A stretch of 25,892 nucleotides of DNA from Psychrobacter sp. UBA3483 (GCF_002377905.1 NZ_DFQS01000018.1:1-25892); one strand, 5' to 3'; numbered from the stretch's first letter, positions 16,667 through 24,426 are shown. A program made the numbers and translations. Notes: generated from the sequence alone by a model not told the origin.

Positions 16667-17500
16667 ATGTCAGTATTAGATAATAAGAAAATCAGCTTTA
16701 TCGGTGGCGGAAATATGGCACAGGCGTTGATTAGCGGGCTAGTCAGCTGCGGCGTCAAACCGAGTCTGATTACCGTCGCTGATCCGAGTAGTGAAGCGCG
16801 CGAGCAATTGGCTGCGAAAGGATTGAATACGGTCGATCCAACGGCCGATGCAAAAGCGGCGGTTATCGATGCTGACATCGTGGTATTAGCAGTCAAGCCG
16901 CAAGTCATGAAAGCGGTGGTCAGTGGTTTTGCTGACGTTTTAGATACGCAGCTGGTGATTTCAGTGGCAGCAGGATTATCGACTGCGCTGTTATCAAATA
17001 TGCTTGGCGGCTATAGCAATATCGTTCGTGCGATGCCAAATACACCGGCGATGATTCAAATGGGCGCGACTGGTCTGTACGGTACAGATGATATTTCTGC
17101 CGAACAAAAGCAATTGGCAACCGCAGTGATGGAAGCCTCAGGTTTGGTCATGTGGGTCGATAATGAAGAACACATGCATGCGGTTACCGCCGTCTCAGGC
17201 TCAGCGCCGGCTTATATGTTTTACTTTATCGAAGCGATGGTCGATGGCGCAGTCGCTTTAGGATTGGATAAAGAACAAGCGTCAGCACTGGCGCTGCAGA
17301 CCATGCTAGGCGCGGCAAAAATGGCGCTGGGTAGTGAAGACGCACCAAGCGAGCTACGCCGTAAGGTCACCTCACCAAACGGTACGACCCAAGCAGCCAT
17401 TGAGTCCATGCAGGCCAATGACATCAGTCGTCAAATAATTGAGGCCATGCAGGCTTGTTATGACCGTAGCCAAGCGCTGAGTGAAGAGATGAGTAAATAG
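16667..17500 (+). CDS. proC: pyrroline-5-carboxylate reductase
   Basis: 277-residue enzyme that reduces 1-pyrroline-5-carboxylate to L-proline with NAD(P)H. The Rossmann motif is ISFIGGGNMAQALISGL (residues 9-25). NIVRAMPNTPAMIQMG and HAVTAVSGSAPAYMFYFIEAM are the expected core. LRRKVTSPNGTTQAAIESM near the C-terminus matches the P5CR signature. An AGGAGA ribosome-binding site precedes the ATG. yggT follows 175 nt downstream on the same strand, the order commonly seen in gammaproteobacteria. Confidence 0.97.
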   Translation: MSVLDNKKISFIGGGNMAQALISGLVSCGVKPSLITVADPSSEAREQLAAKGLNTVDPTADAKAAVIDADIVVLAVKPQVMKAVVSGFADVLDTQLVISVAAGLSTALLSNMLGGYSNIVRAMPNTPAMIQMGATGLYGTDDISAEQKQLATAVMEASGLVMWVDNEEHMHAVTAVSGSAPAYMFYFIEAMVDGAVALGLDKEQASALALQTMLGAAKMALGSEDAPSELRRKVTSPNGTTQAAIESMQANDISRQIIEAMQACYDRSQALSEEMSK

Positions 17501-17532
17501 TCAGTCGCTACTTGTCATTAACCCTTTATAAA

Positions 17533-17563
17533 TAGGGTATATCATGATTTATGAGATACCCTA
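17533..17563. repeat. hairpin in the proC-yggT spacer
   Basis: TAGGGTAT (17533-17540) pairs with ATACCCTA (17556-17563). After one mismatch, TCAT/ATGA extends the stem around a short loop. There is no adjacent T run, so an intrinsic terminator is not supported. It could be an RNA-stabilising or processing structure between proC and yggT. Confidence 0.55.
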
Positions 17564-17675
17564 TGAATAGTTATAAAAAATGTAAAATCATAAAAAATGT
17601 ATAGTCATAAAAATACCTGATCATGACATTCGTCATCCTACAACCCGTTAATAATGTCACCTTGAGTAGCACTTC

Positions 17676-18245
17676 ATGAACAACCTGTTATTGCAAATTT
17701 TTGATTTGGTCACCACCTTCGCCATGATGTTGGTATTTATCCGCTTTATGCTACAGTTTGCGGGGATGGATGCCAGCAACCCTATGATTGCGCCTGCTTA
17801 TAAAGCCACCCATATCGTCGATGTATTTGGGCGTATTTTCCCCACCGTCGGCCAAGGTCGTATCAGTATTGCTGCCATTGTATTGATGTTTTTAATTCGT
17901 CTGATTGATATCTCTGGCAAGGCGGCTTTGACCCATAAAGGGATTGCGCCTGTGCCGCTATTTTTTACTGGTACTATCAGTTTGATATTAGACTTTTTAC
18001 GTATGTGCCGCTATCTGGTCATCGGTTCTATCATTGTCAGCTGGATTGTGGTGTTTACCCAGTCTCAGCATCCGATTATTGGTATTATTATTATGTTGGC
18101 TGAGCCAATTTTAGCGCCGTTTCGCCGCATTACGCCAAACTTGGGTATGATTGATTTATCGCCAATGATTGCTTTCTTTGCCTTTTACCTGTTGGAAATC
18201 TTTATCGGCGGCTTAGCGTCAAGCTTTATGCCGATGTTGGGCTAA
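17676..18245 (+). CDS. yggT: YggT-family integral membrane protein
   Basis: 189-residue inner-membrane protein with two related hydrophobic halves. Half 1 (about residues 1-75) runs from NNLLLQIFDLVTTFAMMLVFIRFMLQ to ISIAAIVLMFLIRLIDISG. Half 2 (about 90-185) includes YLVIGSIIVSWIVVFTQ, LAEPILAPFRRITPNLGMIDLSPMIAFFAFYLLEIF. The AEPILAPFRRI...DLSP pattern is diagnostic of YggT. The family is linked to osmotic or cell-division functions in some bacteria, with no established activity. The last 18 bp, including the stop, are tandemly duplicated just after the gene. Confidence 0.92.
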   Translation: MNNLLLQIFDLVTTFAMMLVFIRFMLQFAGMDASNPMIAPAYKATHIVDVFGRIFPTVGQGRISIAAIVLMFLIRLIDISGKAALTHKGIAPVPLFFTGTISLILDFLRMCRYLVIGSIIVSWIVVFTQSQHPIIGIIIMLAEPILAPFRRITPNLGMIDLSPMIAFFAFYLLEIFIGGLASSFMPMLG

Positions 18246-18263
18246 ATGCCAATGTTGGGCTAA
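18228..18263 (+). repeat. 18-bp tandem duplication spanning the yggT stop codon
   Basis: ATGCCGATGTTGGGCTAA (18228-18245, the last codons of yggT) is followed at once by ATGCCAATGTTGGGCTAA (18246-18263), identical except for one base. The first stop ends the protein, so the second copy is untranslated. Confidence 0.95.
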
Positions 18264-18308
18264 GTTCAATTCATTAAGTTAAAGTTAGTATAAAATCGAA
18301 CACTGAAT

Positions 18309-18343
18309 AAAAAGGCGCTCTATAAAATATAGAGCGCCTTTTT
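18309..18343. terminator. bidirectional terminator between yggT and thiD
   Basis: Perfect 16-bp arms (18309-18324 and 18328-18343, core GGCGCTCTATA/TATAGAGCGCC) with a 3-nt loop and A/T tails on both sides. It serves the convergent yggT and thiD. Confidence 0.92.
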
Positions 18344-18365
18344 TATTTACCATCTATAGATTATT

Positions 18366-19160
18366 CTAAAATTCTACAAAACGATTGGGTATCAATTGAG
18401 CGTTGGCATTATCAGGGTGCGGCGAATCAGCAGCGCGCAGGGTTTGGGTAATCCAACTATCTGCCGCTTTTACTGCCTCGATAAGCGCGTCACCCATTGC
18501 TAAGCGTCCCGCGATAAAGCTTGCTAATGAGCAGCCAGAGCCATGAAATTCACCTTTTAGGCGCGGCAAAACGCTTTTATGCACCATCTCACCTTTAATA
18601 TAGAGATACTGCTCGATATCACCGCTATCAAAGTCGTGTGACGTCTTAACCAATACCGCATGACAGCCTTGGGCACATAATTTTTGTGCACCGATATGCA
18701 AATCTTGCTCACCGCTTAAGGCGCGTAGCTCATGGGTATTTGGGGTGATTAACGTTGCATAAGGCAGTAGTTTTCTAAACGCGGTCACCAAGGTTTGCTC
18801 ATCGCCCAAGCTGCCACCGCTATTGGCAACCAATACTGGGTCAAGTACAAATGGTGTCTCAGCTGCGATAACCTGTTCGGCAAATAAACGCGTCAGCATC
18901 GCGATATTATCAGTGGTGCCAAGCATGCCTGATTTGATGACGCTGACAGGTAAATCATCGAGCACGGTCGTCGCCTGCGCTGCGACCAAATCAGCAGCAC
19001 AAGCCTCAAAACCAAATACCTGCTGTGAGTTTTGAATGGTGATTGCCGTACAAGCGATAGCGGCATGGGCACCTGCTTGACCGACTGCCTCGATATCCGC
19101 TTGTAATCCAGCACCGCCTGACGGATCCAATCCTGAAAAACACAGTACCACGGGTCGCAT
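18366..19160 (-). CDS. thiD: hydroxymethylpyrimidine/phosphomethylpyrimidine kinase
   Basis: 264-residue ribokinase-fold enzyme that phosphorylates HMP and then HMP-P to HMP-PP for thiamine synthesis. SGLDPSGGAGLQADIEA (residues 9-25) binds the pyrimidine. LDPVLVANSGGSL is the conserved mid-region. The anion hole is HGSGC with Cys210, typical of ThiD. The ATG has AAGGA 7 nt upstream. The gene is alone; no other thiamine gene and no TPP riboswitch was recognised in the upstream 480 nt, although a dispersed palindromic repeat begins about 120 nt before the start. Confidence 0.94.
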   Translation of the reverse strand: MRPVVLCFSGLDPSGGAGLQADIEAVGQAGAHAAIACTAITIQNSQQVFGFEACAADLVAAQATTVLDDLPVSVIKSGMLGTTDNIAMLTRLFAEQVIAAETPFVLDPVLVANSGGSLGDEQTLVTAFRKLLPYATLITPNTHELRALSGEQDLHIGAQKLCAQGCHAVLVKTSHDFDSGDIEQYLYIKGEMVHKSVLPRLKGEFHGSGCSLASFIAGRLAMGDALIEAVKAADSWITQTLRAADSPHPDNANAQLIPNRFVEF

Positions 19161-19280
19161 AACATATCCTTTTGGTTATTCTATAATCAATCATAAATAC
19201 TATAGCCATCCATCGCTCAAAAAGCCATAGCCAGCAGATTTTGGTAAATATAATCAGTGGAAAGTAATATCAATGCATGT

Positions 19281-19347
19281 GCTGATATCAATTTTTCTTG
19301 CTTGCTGTGCCTGCGCAGACAGAGGCTACAAAAAATTGATATCAGCA
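19281..19347. repeat. dispersed palindromic repeat, copy A
   Basis: Perfect 16-bp inverted arms, GCTGATATCAATTTTT (19281-19296) and its complement (19331-19346), around a G+C-richer centre with CTTGCTTGCTGTGC and CAGAGGCTAC. The arms and these two inner blocks are shared with copy B at 22079-22155, so the element is a repeat family rather than a chance hairpin. Confidence 0.85.
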
Positions 19348-19503
19348 ATCCCGTAGCGATTTTGGGATATTTTGACTATAAGTAATAAAACCTAAAAATT
19401 CTGAAACTCACCGCTAAATGAGATATTCCTTATGACTAGAGAATGATAAAACCATTTAAATTAACAATTATGACAAAAGCGGCATTAAATCTGCAGACAA
19501 GGC

Positions 19504-19531
19504 TTGCAATTCGTTTCGGCTTTGTTATAAT
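19504..19531 (+). promoter_or_regulatory. promoter of tRNA-Ser
   Basis: TTGCAA (19504-19509), a 16-nt spacer and a perfect TATAAT (19526-19531), about 110 nt before tRNA-Ser. Confidence 0.65.
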
Positions 19532-19642
19532 ACTCGCCCACGGCATAAGACGTATCATTAGCATCGATACTGTGTTTAAAGAGATATTTGGCTTAAAAAG
19601 CATTTTTAATAAAAATATTTTGATAAGCGTCTTAAATCGTTC

Positions 19643-19732
19643 GGTGAAGTGGGTGAGTGGCTGAAACCAGTTCCCTGCTAAGGAACCATACGTGTAAGCG
19701 TATCGAGGGTTCGAATCCCTCCTTCACCGCCA
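19643..19732 (+). tRNA. tRNA-Ser (GCT)
   Basis: 90-nt class II tRNA with encoded CCA. The acceptor stem GGTGAAG/CTTCACC, the anticodon arm GTTCC-CTGCTAA-GGAAC with anticodon GCT, a long variable arm (ATACGTGTAAGCGTAT) and the T arm GAGGG-TTCGAAT-CCCTC are all present. It decodes AGC/AGU. tRNA-Arg follows 185 nt downstream. Confidence 0.97.
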
Positions 19733-19829
19733 TTTATTCAGTTGTTATAAAGAGTAATAACGCAAAAATAGCGTTAATGATATTTTAGATTAACATTCAA
19801 AAATAATTTGAATTTAATTAAAAAATAAG

Positions 19830-19857
19830 TTGACACAAGCGAGATTATCTATATAAT
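19830..19857 (+). promoter_or_regulatory. promoter of tRNA-Arg
   Basis: Consensus TTGACA (19830-19835), a 16-nt spacer and consensus TATAAT (19852-19857), about 60 nt before tRNA-Arg. A near-ideal sigma-70 promoter, so this tRNA can be transcribed separately from tRNA-Ser. Confidence 0.85.
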
Positions 19858-19916
19858 AACCAACCTAATTTACTGTAATTGTTTTTGAATGATGCAGTAG
19901 ATAATGTGCAAAGTAC

Positions 19917-19993
19917 GCGCTTGTAGCTCAGTTGGATAGAGCACTTGGCTACGAACTAAGGGGTCGGGAGTTCGAATCTCTCCAAGCGCACCA
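19917..19993 (+). tRNA. tRNA-Arg (ACG)
   Basis: 77-nt tRNA with encoded CCA. Acceptor GCGCTTG/CAAGCGC, D arm with AGCTCAGTTGGATAGAGC, anticodon loop CTACGAA (ACG, read as ICG after editing) and T loop TTCGAAT. It decodes CGU/CGC/CGA. Confidence 0.97.
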
Positions 19994-20043
19994 TTTGCAT
20001 ACTAGCTTATTTGTTCATATAATCATTAAGCTAAAACTAAACT

Positions 20044-20078
20044 AATCGCCTGTCTTATGACAATTTGGCGATTTTTTT
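20044..20078 (+). terminator. terminator after tRNA-Arg
   Basis: AATCGCC (20044-20050) pairs with GGCGATT (20067-20073), then a T run to 20078. Confidence 0.75.
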
Positions 20079-20194
20079 ATGTCTGTCATTTTTATAGCAG
20101 TACAATCTGGCATTGCTGTTTTTTCCTAAACTCAAATTCTCCTGCCCTTGTGTTAAAAGTCTTGTCTTATCATAAGGTACGCTAAGCGCCTGAA

Positions 20195-20207
20195 TTACGG
20201 TACAATG
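20195..20207 (+). promoter_or_regulatory. likely -10 region of the RDD gene
   Basis: TTACGGTACAATG contains the -10 hexamer TACAAT (20201-20206) and is nearly identical to the one before the PhnA-like gene. The -35 is weak. Expected transcription start is near 20213, with the ATG at 20243. Confidence 0.45.
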
Positions 20208-20242
20208 AGCGCTCTATTTTTCGCTTGTTATGGGCTGGTATC

Positions 20243-20896
20243 ATGTCAAAATCATCACCAAAAGCTGCTACTAAAGCAAAATCGCCACGCAACAACTCAG
20301 CGCATCAAGACTCCGTTGCCGAAGAGGCAGTGATTGCCAAACCGGGCACGCGTATGGCGGCTATTCTTTATGATGGTATGCTGATTTTGGCGCTACTGTT
20401 TTTGGTTGGTACGGTGCTGACGGTGATTGGTACGCTATTGACGATGGAGACGGGCACGCAGTCACAGCAAGCCAGATCGCTACCGACATGGTATCAAAAC
20501 TTTATTATGACCCCCTCTTTTATCCTAACGCTGGTAGGCTTCTATGGACTATTTTGGCGCCGCGGTGGGCAAACACTCGGTATGCAAACGTGGCGCTTAA
20601 AAACGGTCAATAATAATGGTCACTTGCTAACGTGGGGGCAATCTTTTAAGCGTATTTTGGCAGCGAGCCTAATACCGCTGATATTTGGTCTCATTGGGAG
20701 TGTTATCGGTGGTTCACGTGCTATCTTATTGACCAGTGCTTTTTTGGGCTTTGTTTTTAACTATGCCTTTTGTCTGTTTAATCGTCGCGGTTTGGCCATA
20801 CAAGACATGCTCTCAAATACCATCACTTTAAAAATGCCGAAAACGGAAAATGAAGGGCTATGGCGAGTGATTAGAAATCGTAAAAAGGGTGAATAA
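20243..20896 (+). CDS. RDD-family membrane protein
   Basis: 217-residue membrane protein. A hydrophilic Lys/Ser-rich N-terminus of about 30 residues is followed by RMAAILYDGMLILALLFLVGT, the Arg/Asp-bearing first segment of RDD proteins. Further membrane segments include FILTLVGFYGLFW, LIPLIFGLIGSVIGG and ILLTSAFLGFVFNYAF. GGQTLGMQTWRLKTV between segments is also typical of RDD proteins. The family is often linked to transport, but function is unassigned. The ATG at 20243 is chosen; an in-frame TTG at 20225 would extend it by six residues without a ribosome-binding site. It converges on the exchanger gene, 56 nt apart. Confidence 0.88.
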   Translation: MSKSSPKAATKAKSPRNNSAHQDSVAEEAVIAKPGTRMAAILYDGMLILALLFLVGTVLTVIGTLLTMETGTQSQQARSLPTWYQNFIMTPSFILTLVGFYGLFWRRGGQTLGMQTWRLKTVNNNGHLLTWGQSFKRILAASLIPLIFGLIGSVIGGSRAILLTSAFLGFVFNYAFCLFNRRGLAIQDMLSNTITLKMPKTENEGLWRVIRNRKKGE

Positions 20897-20952
20897 AAGG
20901 GCCAATAAAAAGGCATTAGCAAGTGAGTAGCACAGATAACTTTAATCGTAAA

Positions 20953-21942
20953 CTATCTATTAAAAGTTTGCGTCAGTAAAATACTATATCCGACAAAAAA
21001 CAGTAGTAATATCGTACCAGAAATACGTCCGAATGAGCGTTTGCTGATATAAGCAGACACACAAAGTCCCACCAATAATAGCGTCAATAGTCCCATTGCT
21101 GACACGTCGCGTGACAAAATAATTGGGTCGGCGCTAATAGGGGCAATGAATGCTGCCAACCCTACAACGCCGAGTGTATTGAAAATATTAGAGCCAATGA
21201 TATTGCCAAGCGCCATATCATGTTCGCCTTTACGCGCTGCGGATAGACTGGCGACCAACTCAGGCAATGAAGTACCAACCGCGACAATAGTCAAACCGAT
21301 AATCAACTCGCTGAGTCCCCAAAAAGTCGCCAATTCAACCGCGCCCCAAACGATAGCGCGTGAGCTTAATATCAATATCGACATACCTACGATTAAGCTT
21401 GCTAAGCCGCGAAAAACTCCTGCTGCTTGTTTGCCCTTGTTCTCACTGTGCGCCTTATTTTTGTTGCCAGCTTTCTTGTCTTCCTGCTTACTGCTGCGCA
21501 AATGAAGCACAGTTTGAAAAATCAATACTGCAACCAATCCTAGCAATAATATGATGCCATCTATTTGACTCAGTTGCCCATCACGCAGCTGCCACGCTGC
21601 CAGTAGAGTGATGACCAGTAATAGCGGCAAGTCACGCTTGACGATGCTTTTATCGATAACAATAGGGTTGATAAGTGCTGTGGTACCTAAGACTAGGGCG
21701 ATGTTCATGATATTTGAGCCATAGGCGTTACCAAGTGCCAGCTCAGGGCTGCCTTCTAATGCTGCCAGTACCGATACCACCATTTCCGGCGCTGAGGTGC
21801 CTAGCCCTAAAATGACGACGCCGACAAGAAAGCTTGGCACGCCCAGACTATGCGCTAAGGTCGTTGCCCCATCGATAAAAAGGTCAGCACTCCAGACTAA
21901 AATAGCCAGTCCAATCAGCACGGCAATGACGGCCAACCACAT
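20953..21942 (-). CDS. calcium/sodium exchanger-family protein (YrbG-like)
   Basis: 329-residue inner-membrane cation:proton/sodium exchanger of the CaCA family. It shows the family's internal duplication of alpha repeats: GLGTSAPEMVVSVLAALEG with GNAYGSNIMN (residues about 46-80), and AVGTSLPELVASLSAARKG with GNIIGSNIFN in the second half. About ten hydrophobic segments are visible, with a charged cytoplasmic loop rich in Lys/Glu/Asn near the middle (KQEDKKAGNKNKAHSENKGK). It resembles E. coli YrbG (325). The ATG at 21942 follows AAGGAAG by 7 nt. The transported ion is inferred from the family. Confidence 0.93.
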   Translation of the reverse strand: MWLAVIAVLIGLAILVWSADLFIDGATTLAHSLGVPSFLVGVVILGLGTSAPEMVVSVLAALEGSPELALGNAYGSNIMNIALVLGTTALINPIVIDKSIVKRDLPLLLVITLLAAWQLRDGQLSQIDGIILLLGLVAVLIFQTVLHLRSSKQEDKKAGNKNKAHSENKGKQAAGVFRGLASLIVGMSILILSSRAIVWGAVELATFWGLSELIIGLTIVAVGTSLPELVASLSAARKGEHDMALGNIIGSNIFNTLGVVGLAAFIAPISADPIILSRDVSAMGLLTLLLVGLCVSAYISKRSFGRISGTILLLFFVGYSILLTQTFNR

Positions 21943-22027
21943 CAGCAAACTTCCTTATAGATTCGAGCAAAACAGGTTTAACGTTGATAAGCTTAAAAGG
22001 TGAGCGTTGAAACACATTTATCTCTAT

Positions 22028-22063
22028 AAAAAAAGCTGAACCTAATCTAGATTCAGCTTTTTT
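22028..22063 (-). terminator. terminator downstream of panD
   Basis: AAAAAAGCTGAA (22029-22040) pairs with TTCAGCTTTTTT (22052-22063); the minus strand ends in seven T. It lies beyond the palindromic repeat that follows panD. Confidence 0.85.
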
Positions 22064-22078
22064 ACAAAATAACGTTTT

Positions 22079-22155
22079 GCTGGTATAAATTTTTCGCGCT
22101 TGCTATGCGCTTTGTGCCCTTCACACTCAGAGGCTGCGCAAAATTTATCCCAGCA
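22079..22155. repeat. dispersed palindromic repeat, copy B
   Basis: Arms GCTGGTATAAATTTT (from 22079) and AAAATTTATCCCAGC (22140-22154) differ at one pair. Internal blocks GCTTGCTATGC and CAGAGGCTGC match copy A (19281-19347). It sits between the panD stop codon and the panD terminator, so it would be transcribed into the panD 3' UTR. Confidence 0.85.
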
Positions 22156-22185
22156 GCACTGTACTCTTTTTAAGATCTACAGCTA

Positions 22186-22566
22186 TTAAGCCACTTGTAC
22201 CGGAATGATATTGGCCGTGTCTTTCACGGTATTGTCTTCGTTGCAATACACCAGTTTTGGCTGATAGGTAGCGGCTTCTACTTCATCAAAATGGGCGTAA
22301 GCACAGATGATGACGATATCGCCTAGGTCAGCCATATGGGCGGCAGCACCATTTAACGAGATAATGCCAGAGCCCGCTTCAGCGCGAATCGCATAGGTGC
22401 GAAAACGCTTGCCATTGGTGACATTGTAGATATCGATAGATTCGTTTTCACGCAGACCAGCAAGGTCTAGTAGGTCACCGTCGATACCGCATGAGCCTTC
22501 GTAGTGCAGTTCAGCATGGGTAACACGGGCGCGGTGTAATTTGCACTTGAGCATATTAAGTAGCAT
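22186..22566 (-). CDS. panD: aspartate 1-decarboxylase
   Basis: 126-residue pyruvoyl enzyme making beta-alanine from aspartate for pantothenate. The proenzyme self-cleaves between Gly24 and Ser25, present here in LHYEGSCGID. Lys9 and Tyr58 (NGKRFRTYAI) match the conserved active-site residues. NGAAAHMADLGDIVIICAYA and the C-terminal IPVQVA are typical. The first ATG gives exact alignment of Gly24/Ser25 with E. coli PanD and length 126 equals that of E. coli. The gene lies downstream of pth on the same strand with a 153-nt gap. A PanM/PanZ maturation factor is not seen. Confidence 0.96.
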   Translation of the reverse strand: MLLNMLKCKLHRARVTHAELHYEGSCGIDGDLLDLAGLRENESIDIYNVTNGKRFRTYAIRAEAGSGIISLNGAAAHMADLGDIVIICAYAHFDEVEAATYQPKLVYCNEDNTVKDTANIIPVQVA

Positions 22567-22719
22567 AGGTTGCTTCCTTAGTGTAACTGATATAAATGAG
22601 TTAAATCAAAAGCTTAATGGGGGCAGGGTGATTAGAATAAAAGTTATTTGCCTAAAAGTCACGGCTAAATTTATGCTTTGGCGATTTAAATGACTTAAGT
22701 GTTTGCCATCAACGGCCGA

Positions 22720-23301
22720 TTATTCCGGTAATTTAAAGCCATTAATCTGCGAGCGCGCCTTTTCAATATCACCATCTAATAATAATGGCAGCGCATCAAA
22801 AGCAGCACTTAACGCGCTATCGATAGCCATTTGTTCATCAGGGGCCGCTTTCGATAACACATGACCGCTGACTTTAGACTTGTGGCCCGGATGACCGATA
22901 CCGATACGCAGGCGATGAAAGTCGTTGCCGATGTGCGGGGTGATATCACGAAGACCATTATGACCACCGTGTCCGCCGTCGGTTTTGAGCTTGATGCTAC
23001 CGGCTGGAATATCAAGCTCATCATGGGCAATCAGCAACTCATTATTGTTAATGCCATAAAAATTGACCATCGGCACCACCGATTGCCCAGATTTATTCAT
23101 AAAGGTCAGAGGCATAAGCAGACGCACATCGTGACCATGAATTTGCCCACGTCCCGTCACCCCGTGGAATTTTTTGTCAGGGGCGAGGGCAATATTAAAC
23201 TGCTGCGCCAAATGATGGACGAACCAAAACCCGGCATTATGACGCGTAAACATATACTGCTGACCAGGATTACCAAGACCGACAATAAGCTTTATGGCCA
23301 T
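22720..23301 (-). CDS. pth: peptidyl-tRNA hydrolase
   Basis: 193-residue enzyme that frees tRNA from prematurely released peptidyl-tRNA. LIVGLGNPGQQY (residues 5-16) starts the fold, with catalytic His21 in TRHNAGFW and Asp94 in AHDELDIPAG (E. coli His20 and Asp93 without the initiator Met). Asn69 (FMNKSG) and the signature KTDGGHGGHNGLRDI are present. Length is one less than E. coli Pth (194). Neighbours are rplY upstream and panD downstream on the same strand; the prs-rplY-pth order is common in gammaproteobacteria and groups translation-related genes. Confidence 0.97.
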   Translation of the reverse strand: MAIKLIVGLGNPGQQYMFTRHNAGFWFVHHLAQQFNIALAPDKKFHGVTGRGQIHGHDVRLLMPLTFMNKSGQSVVPMVNFYGINNNELLIAHDELDIPAGSIKLKTDGGHGGHNGLRDITPHIGNDFHRLRIGIGHPGHKSKVSGHVLSKAAPDEQMAIDSALSAAFDALPLLLDGDIEKARSQINGFKLPE

Positions 23302-23336
23302 AAAAACACCCTGCTTAAATTTAATAAATGAGTAAT

Positions 23337-23401
23337 AAGGTTTGAAAAGGAAGATGAATAAATCGTCTTTATCCTACTTTTCAAACCTTCTTTTCAAACC
23401 T
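23337..23401. repeat. tandem plus inverted 13-bp repeats in the rplY-pth spacer
   Basis: CTTTTCAAACCTT (23377-23389) is followed directly by CTTTTCAAACCTC (23390-23402), and the inverse AAGGTTTGAAAAG lies at 23337-23349. The inverted arms are perfect over 13 bp with a 27-nt loop. Either tandem copy could pair with the single inverse copy. The structure lies 36-101 nt upstream of pth on its transcribed strand. Confidence 0.85.
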
Positions 23402-23407
23402 CAGTTA

Positions 23408-23446
23408 CAAAAACAGCAGGAGACATTCATCACCTGCTATTTTTTG
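23408..23446 (-). terminator. probable terminator after rplY
   Basis: GCAGG (23416-23420) pairs with CCTGC (23433-23437), flanked by a T-rich minus-strand tail (TGTTTTTG). The plus strand also has TATTTTTT, so it may act in both directions. Stem is short. Confidence 0.5.
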
Positions 23447-23508
23447 ACTAAACCAATCTTTTATAACCGCGCAACCATAAGGCTGCTATATAAGCGTTAT
23501 AAAGATTA

Positions 23509-24201
23509 TTATTCAGCGTCTTTGTCTTCTTTAACTTCGCCGTCAGCGTTTTGCTCAGTAGCAGGTACTTCATCAGCATCAACTTCGTCAGCGTCTTCGT
23601 CAACTTCTTCAACCGTTGGTGGCTGCATGTTCACCACGGTACGGTCGTGAGCATCTTCCATGTCAAGGTCAAAGATGATTACGCCTTCAGGCAATTTGAT
23701 GTCTGATAAACGGAATAGATCACCGATTTCCATGCCTGATACGTCGATTTCTAAGTATTCAGGTAATTGTGAAGGTAGGCAAACGATTTCAACATCAGAT
23801 ACTAGCGTAGATAAGATACCGCCCGCTTTCGTACCTGGCGCTTCTTCACGACCAGCAAAATGTAGCGGCACGTGCATGTTGATTTTCTGACCTTTCACAA
23901 TGCGCTGGAAATCAGCATGCATTGGGAAACCTTTAGCAGGATGGCGCTGCAAGTCTTTAATAACCACTTGTTGCTCATCACCTTTATCGGTAGTGATGGT
24001 CAAAATTTGTGAGAAAAACGCTTCATATTCAAGCGATTTTACGAGCTCGTTGATTTTGATAGAGATAGCAGTTGGTTCTTCACCACCACCATAAATGATA
24101 GCAGGAACTAGGTTCTGCTTACGTAGGCGGCGGCTCGCACCTTTACCTTGTTGTTCAGCAGAGCGGTCAACTGCGTTGATTGCAAAATGATCAATAGCCA
24201 T
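23509..24201 (-). CDS. rplY: 50S ribosomal protein L25 (general stress protein Ctc form)
   Basis: 230-residue long-form L25/TL5/Ctc protein that binds 5S rRNA. The N-terminal domain contains GKGASRRLRKQNLVPAIIYGGGEEPTAI, and the second beta domain includes MHVPLHFAGREEAPGTKAGGIL. The C-terminus is a long acidic tail (EEVDEDADEVDADEV and onward), typical of the Ctc form and absent from the 94-residue E. coli protein. The ATG at 24201 has AGGATT upstream and yields the usual MAIDHFAINA start; a longer frame opens 42 nt earlier without support. It follows prs across a terminator hairpin. Confidence 0.95.
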   Translation of the reverse strand: MAIDHFAINAVDRSAEQQGKGASRRLRKQNLVPAIIYGGGEEPTAISIKINELVKSLEYEAFFSQILTITTDKGDEQQVVIKDLQRHPAKGFPMHADFQRIVKGQKINMHVPLHFAGREEAPGTKAGGILSTLVSDVEIVCLPSQLPEYLEIDVSGMEIGDLFRLSDIKLPEGVIIFDLDMEDAHDRTVVNMQPPTVEEVDEDADEVDADEVPATEQNADGEVKEDKDAE

Positions 24202-24426
24202 GGATATAATCCTATAGAGAGTATGTGAAGTATCTACCAGCAATAACAGACTTGCGACCAGTCTATCACCGGATAATCGATACTTTAGAAAGTATCAATC
24301 ATGTCACTAAGTATAAAATACCTAAAAATAATAGGGTTTAGCGAATGATGAATACAGGCGCGCATTATACGTGATTCTTTAACAATAATAAAGACCTAGG
24401 TAAAATGGTGCATGGCAGCCTTACAT

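Larger units (their letters stand above)
19161..19642. other. spacer between thiD and tRNA-Ser
   Basis: About 480 nt without a protein gene. It contains a palindromic repeat (19281-19347) and the tRNA-Ser promoter (19504-19531). A small plus-strand frame at 19443-19664 overlaps both the promoter and the tRNA and is not considered real. Confidence 0.7.

Noticed and set aside
19161..19300. TPP riboswitch before thiD
   Set aside because: No THI-box-like CUGAGA / ACCUGAU elements were seen upstream of thiD on the minus strand.
19443..19664. 73-codon plus-strand frame
   Set aside because: It overlaps the tRNA-Ser promoter and the first bases of the tRNA and has no recognisable protein features.
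22861..23331. 156-codon frame opposite pth
   Set aside because: It is antisense to a clearly conserved pth gene, and the product has no recognisable domain.
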